Assembly (NCBI GenBank): GCA_029266295.1
Contig: JAQSXD010000148.1
Location: 1 to 8,522 of the forward strand
DNA from: Bacillota bacterium
GTDB lineage: Bacteria; Bacillota; Clostridia; Peptostreptococcales; Anaerovoracaceae
Direction of reading: 5' to 3'
Length of the DNA: 8,522 nucleotides
The notes beneath the pieces are model-generated. The model was given only the letters and a program-made list of their open reading frames with translations. It was not told the DNA's origin and ran no database searches. Shown in pieces: positions 6,396-8,522 of the stretch. Within the stretch, counting starts at the first letter, position 1, and each line of letters opens with the position of its first letter. The position numbers and the translations under genes are program-made.

Positions 6396-7268
6396 TTACA
6401 CCTTCTGTTTTTCAAAGGATTTCTTGATGTATGCACCGGCAAGGACCAAAACGATAACGGTCATAATTAAGGCTGCGGCAGAGCCATATCCTACTTTCAA
6501 GCCTTTGACCCCATGCTGGAAAATATACTGGGTAATGGTTGCAGTGGAGTTCGCAGGACCACCTTTTGTGAGGATGTTGACTTTATCAAACAACCGGAAG
6601 GTATCAATGGTACGCAAGAGTACGACCATGATGACTCCGTTTGCAATATTCGGAAGAGTTACAAAGATAAATTGCTGCCAAATTCCAGCACCGTCTATCC
6701 TGGCTGCCTCATACTGTCCCTGGGGAACACTCTGCAGCGAAGCATAAATTAAAAGGAAAGCAAAGGGTGCATACTGCCAGATGTCGATGACCAGGATTGC
6801 GTAAAAAGCAGTATTGACATCCATGAGCCAATTCACCGGATCAATACCGATCACGCCTAATAGCTTATTGATGATTCCGTAGTTGTTAGAAAACATGATC
6901 TGCCAGATCAGCGCAACGGTGACAGGCGGCAGAAGTGTGGGCAATAAAGAAACCGTCCTCAGGGTTTTGCGGCCTTTCTGTATGCTATTTACCAAAAGTG
7001 CGATTCCAAGACCAAAAAGGGTTTCAAAAAAAACCGCTAAAATGGTAAATTTTACAGTGTTATAAACCGCCTGCCGGAAGTAAGTATCCTTAAAAATATT
7101 GATATAGTTATCCGCTCCGATGATCGCGGGATCTTTTCTGGAAAGATAATAGTAGTCTGTAAAACTGTAAAATATATTAAAGATCAGTGGGAATATGCTA
7201 AGTGCAATCAATATTAGCATAGTCGGTGATGTCATGATATAGGCGAAGCCGCTTTTTCTTTTTTTCAT
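6396..7268 (-). CDS. Sugar ABC transporter permease, MalF/UgpA type
   Basis: This is a 290-residue inner-membrane protein with six predicted helices, the first at about 8-32 in the MalF-type N-terminus (FAYIMTSPTMLILIALSIFP). The EAA loop that docks the ATPase is at about 187-206 (EAARIDGAGIWQQFIFVTLP). The start at 7268 is preferred because GGGTGG lies close upstream and family members begin with a short basic tail before TM1; an ATG at 7307 in the same frame is less likely. It should import a carbohydrate delivered by the upstream binding protein. Such permeases normally pair with a MalG-type partner encoded next door, but here the next gene is the hydrolase. The partner may be upstream of the window or elsewhere, and the ATPase may be a shared MsmX-type protein. 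Confidence 0.95.
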   Translation of the reverse strand: MKKRKSGFAYIMTSPTMLILIALSIFPLIFNIFYSFTDYYYLSRKDPAIIGADNYINIFKDTYFRQAVYNTVKFTILAVFFETLFGLGIALLVNSIQKGRKTLRTVSLLPTLLPPVTVALIWQIMFSNNYGIINKLLGVIGIDPVNWLMDVNTAFYAILVIDIWQYAPFAFLLIYASLQSVPQGQYEAARIDGAGIWQQFIFVTLPNIANGVIMVVLLRTIDTFRLFDKVNILTKGGPANSTATITQYIFQHGVKGLKVGYGSAAALIMTVIVLVLAGAYIKKSFEKQKV

Positions 7269-7305
7269 ATATTCCACCCTGCTGTCGTCTGATTTTATCT
7301 GATGC

Positions 7306-7337
7306 AAAGGCCCGGACCGGTCTGGTGCCGGGCCTTT
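7306..7337 (-). terminator. GC-rich hairpin between binding-protein and permease genes
   Basis: AAAGGCCCGG (7306-7315) and CCGGGCCTTT (7328-7337) form a perfect 10-bp stem; ACC/GGT inside can add three pairs. As minus-strand RNA the stem is followed only by TTTGCATC, a poor U-tract, so it is likely a leaky terminator or an RNA-stabilising hairpin. Such hairpins are known after binding-protein genes (malE-malF type) and give more binding protein than permease. In the plus direction the tail TTTTATTT is better, so it may also stop antisense transcripts. Confidence 0.7.
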
Positions 7338-7404
7338 TATTTCATGATTGCTTCATGAAGTTTTTATTTTTTAATCGTGTACAACGCTATTTCATGATCG
7401 CTTC
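7337..7404 (-). repeat. Imprecise direct duplication of the binding-protein gene's 3' end
   Basis: The gene ends with GAAGCGATCATGAAATAG (7404-7387, encoding EAIMK and stop). Fifty bases downstream GAAGCAATCATGAAATAA (7354-7337) repeats 16 of these 18 bases and would encode the same residues and a stop. The copies are out of frame with each other, and the second abuts the hairpin directly. Confidence 0.7.
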
Positions 7405-8522
7405 AATGGCTGTTCTTGCATCAGCAAGGGCCTGATCGATGGACTTTGTTCCTGAAATCGCGCTGGACAGCTCTGTGCCGTATGCGGTTTCAATGTCGGT
7501 CCAAAGCGGCGTTCTGGGACGAACAACAGAATTTTCTGTACTTGTCAGGATCGTCTCAAAGTAGGGGTATTTTGCAGCGAGTTCGCTGTCAGTAAATACG
7601 CTTGTTCTTGTTGGAACTCCGCCGAATTCAGCAGCCTTCTTCTGAACGTCAGCGCTTGTTACATATTCCAGGAACTTTAATGCAAGCTCACTGTTGGTTG
7701 AATTGGCAGTTACGCCCATCATCCAGTTTCCGATCATACCCGTTGGATATGCAGTGCTGGAAGCGGCTGCCTTGGAAGGAATGGAAGCATATTCTGCTGC
7801 AGCATTCTCTCCGGATATGTACCAGGAAGGCCAGCCAAGGCTCATTGCGGCCTTACCGTCGGAGACAGCTGCTACGATGTCATTCTTTTCATAGTTGGCA
7901 CCGTTTGCAAGAAGATCCATGTAAAGCTGAAGGGCAGCTTTTGCTTCCGGGGTGTCAATTGTGATATTCCAGTTCTTATCGAACACGTCTCCGCCGTAAG
8001 CCCAAAGAATCGGAAGGTAGTCAGATACGATCGGATTGCCCTGCTGGCCTCTGATGACATAGCCAACCTTGCCGTCCTTACCGTTTACGGACTTTGCAGT
8101 GTTCAGAACGTCTTCCCAGCTTTCCGGCACGGAAGCACCTGCTGCTTCCAGAACGCTCTTGTTATAGAATAATAACTGTACATTCCCTGCAAAGGGCAGT
8201 GCAAACAGATCGCCTTCGCCATAAGGATCACGGCCAATATCAAGAGAAGCCTTGACAAAGTCAGAATCTGCCTCATAATTCAGTTCGGTCAGATTTGCAA
8301 AAATTCCTGCCTCGCACCATTCCGGCATCCAAGGATCGTCTGCCATGGCAAGGTCATAGGCACCCTTAGCATTTTGGGAATCCAGTGAAACTTTCTGTTT
8401 GAGATCGGTTGCTTCAAGGCCCATGATCTCGATGGTGCAGTTGTTTGCTGCTTCGAAATCAGCTTTTACCGCTTCCAGCACATCTACATGAGATCCGCCT
8501 CTAGCTGCAATAACGAGCTTTG
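7387..8522 (-). CDS. Extracellular sugar-binding protein, ABC transporter family 1 (N-terminus outside window)
   Basis: At least 377 residues are present, open at the window edge and beginning KLVIAARGGSHVDVLEAVKADF; the signal peptide and probable lipobox must lie beyond base 8522. A GTG at 8481 is an internal valine, not the start. Family 1 binding-protein features run in order: a first beta strand and helix (LVIAARGGSHVDVLEAV), KQKVSLDSQNAKGAYDLAMA, the PWMPEWCEAGIFANLTEL segment, FALPFAGNVQLLFYNKSVLE with AGASVPESWEDVLNTA, a DGKAAMSLGWPSW ligand-lobe segment, and NSELALKFLEYVTSADVQKKA near the C-terminus. It would capture an oligosaccharide or related solute and hand it to the permease encoded 118 bases downstream. 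The substrate cannot be deduced. The 3' end is followed by a near-copy of its last 18 bases and a hairpin. Confidence 0.95.
   Translation of the reverse strand, partial: KLVIAARGGSHVDVLEAVKADFEAANNCTIEIMGLEATDLKQKVSLDSQNAKGAYDLAMADDPWMPEWCEAGIFANLTELNYEADSDFVKASLDIGRDPYGEGDLFALPFAGNVQLLFYNKSVLEAAGASVPESWEDVLNTAKSVNGKDGKVGYVIRGQQGNPIVSDYLPILWAYGGDVFDKNWNITIDTPEAKAALQLYMDLLANGANYEKNDIVAAVSDGKAAMSLGWPSWYISGENAAAEYASIPSKAAASSTAYPTGMIGNWMMGVTANSTNSELALKFLEYVTSADVQKKAAEFGGVPTRTSVFTDSELAAKYPYFETILTSTENSVVRPRTPLWTDIETAYGTELSSAISGTKSIDQALADARTAIEAIMK

Overview
The window looks like chromosomal DNA from a Gram-positive anaerobe of the Bacillota, most likely Clostridia. The evidence is moderate base composition, strong AGGAGG-type ribosome sites, a YesM/YesN-type two-component pair, a family 1 sugar-binding protein with a MalF-type permease, and a membrane-anchored sugar-binding protein. 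The genus cannot be called. Every convincing gene lies on the minus strand, so transcription runs from high to low coordinates.

Right part (8522 to 5397): a carbohydrate ABC transporter segment. It begins with a family 1 extracellular solute-binding protein whose N-terminus lies outside the window. An intergenic stretch follows with a GC-rich hairpin and an imprecise duplicate of the binding-protein gene's last 18 bases. Next come one MalF-type permease and, three bases later, a ComEC/Rec2-type metallo-beta-lactamase-fold hydrolase. The usual second (MalG-type) permease is not between them, and no ATPase is in the window.

Middle (5301 to 4615): an MgtC/SapB-family inner-membrane protein, followed by a gap of about 325 bases. 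The gap holds a 45-base near-perfect hairpin and a good sigma-A-type promoter for the next operon.

Left part (4289 to 324): a compact three-gene signalling operon. A membrane-anchored periplasmic-type sugar-binding protein overlaps a YesM-like sensor histidine kinase by 4 bases, and the kinase overlaps a YesN-like AraC-family response regulator by 26 bases. This layout resembles the XylFII-LytS-YesN sugar-sensing systems of clostridia. The inferred chain is that the binding protein captures an extracellular sugar, touches the kinase, and the regulator turns on a transporter, probably the adjacent one.

Left edge (323 to 1): a 15-bp perfect AT-rich inverted repeat, then a small unrecognised ORF that appears to continue in another frame past a G5 run and out of the window. 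I found no rRNA, tRNA, CRISPR array or recognisable insertion sequence. The most unusual points are the 4421-4465 hairpin with its repeated GAATACGG boxes, the missing second permease with a ComEC-like hydrolase in its place, and the duplicated 3' end of the binding-protein gene.
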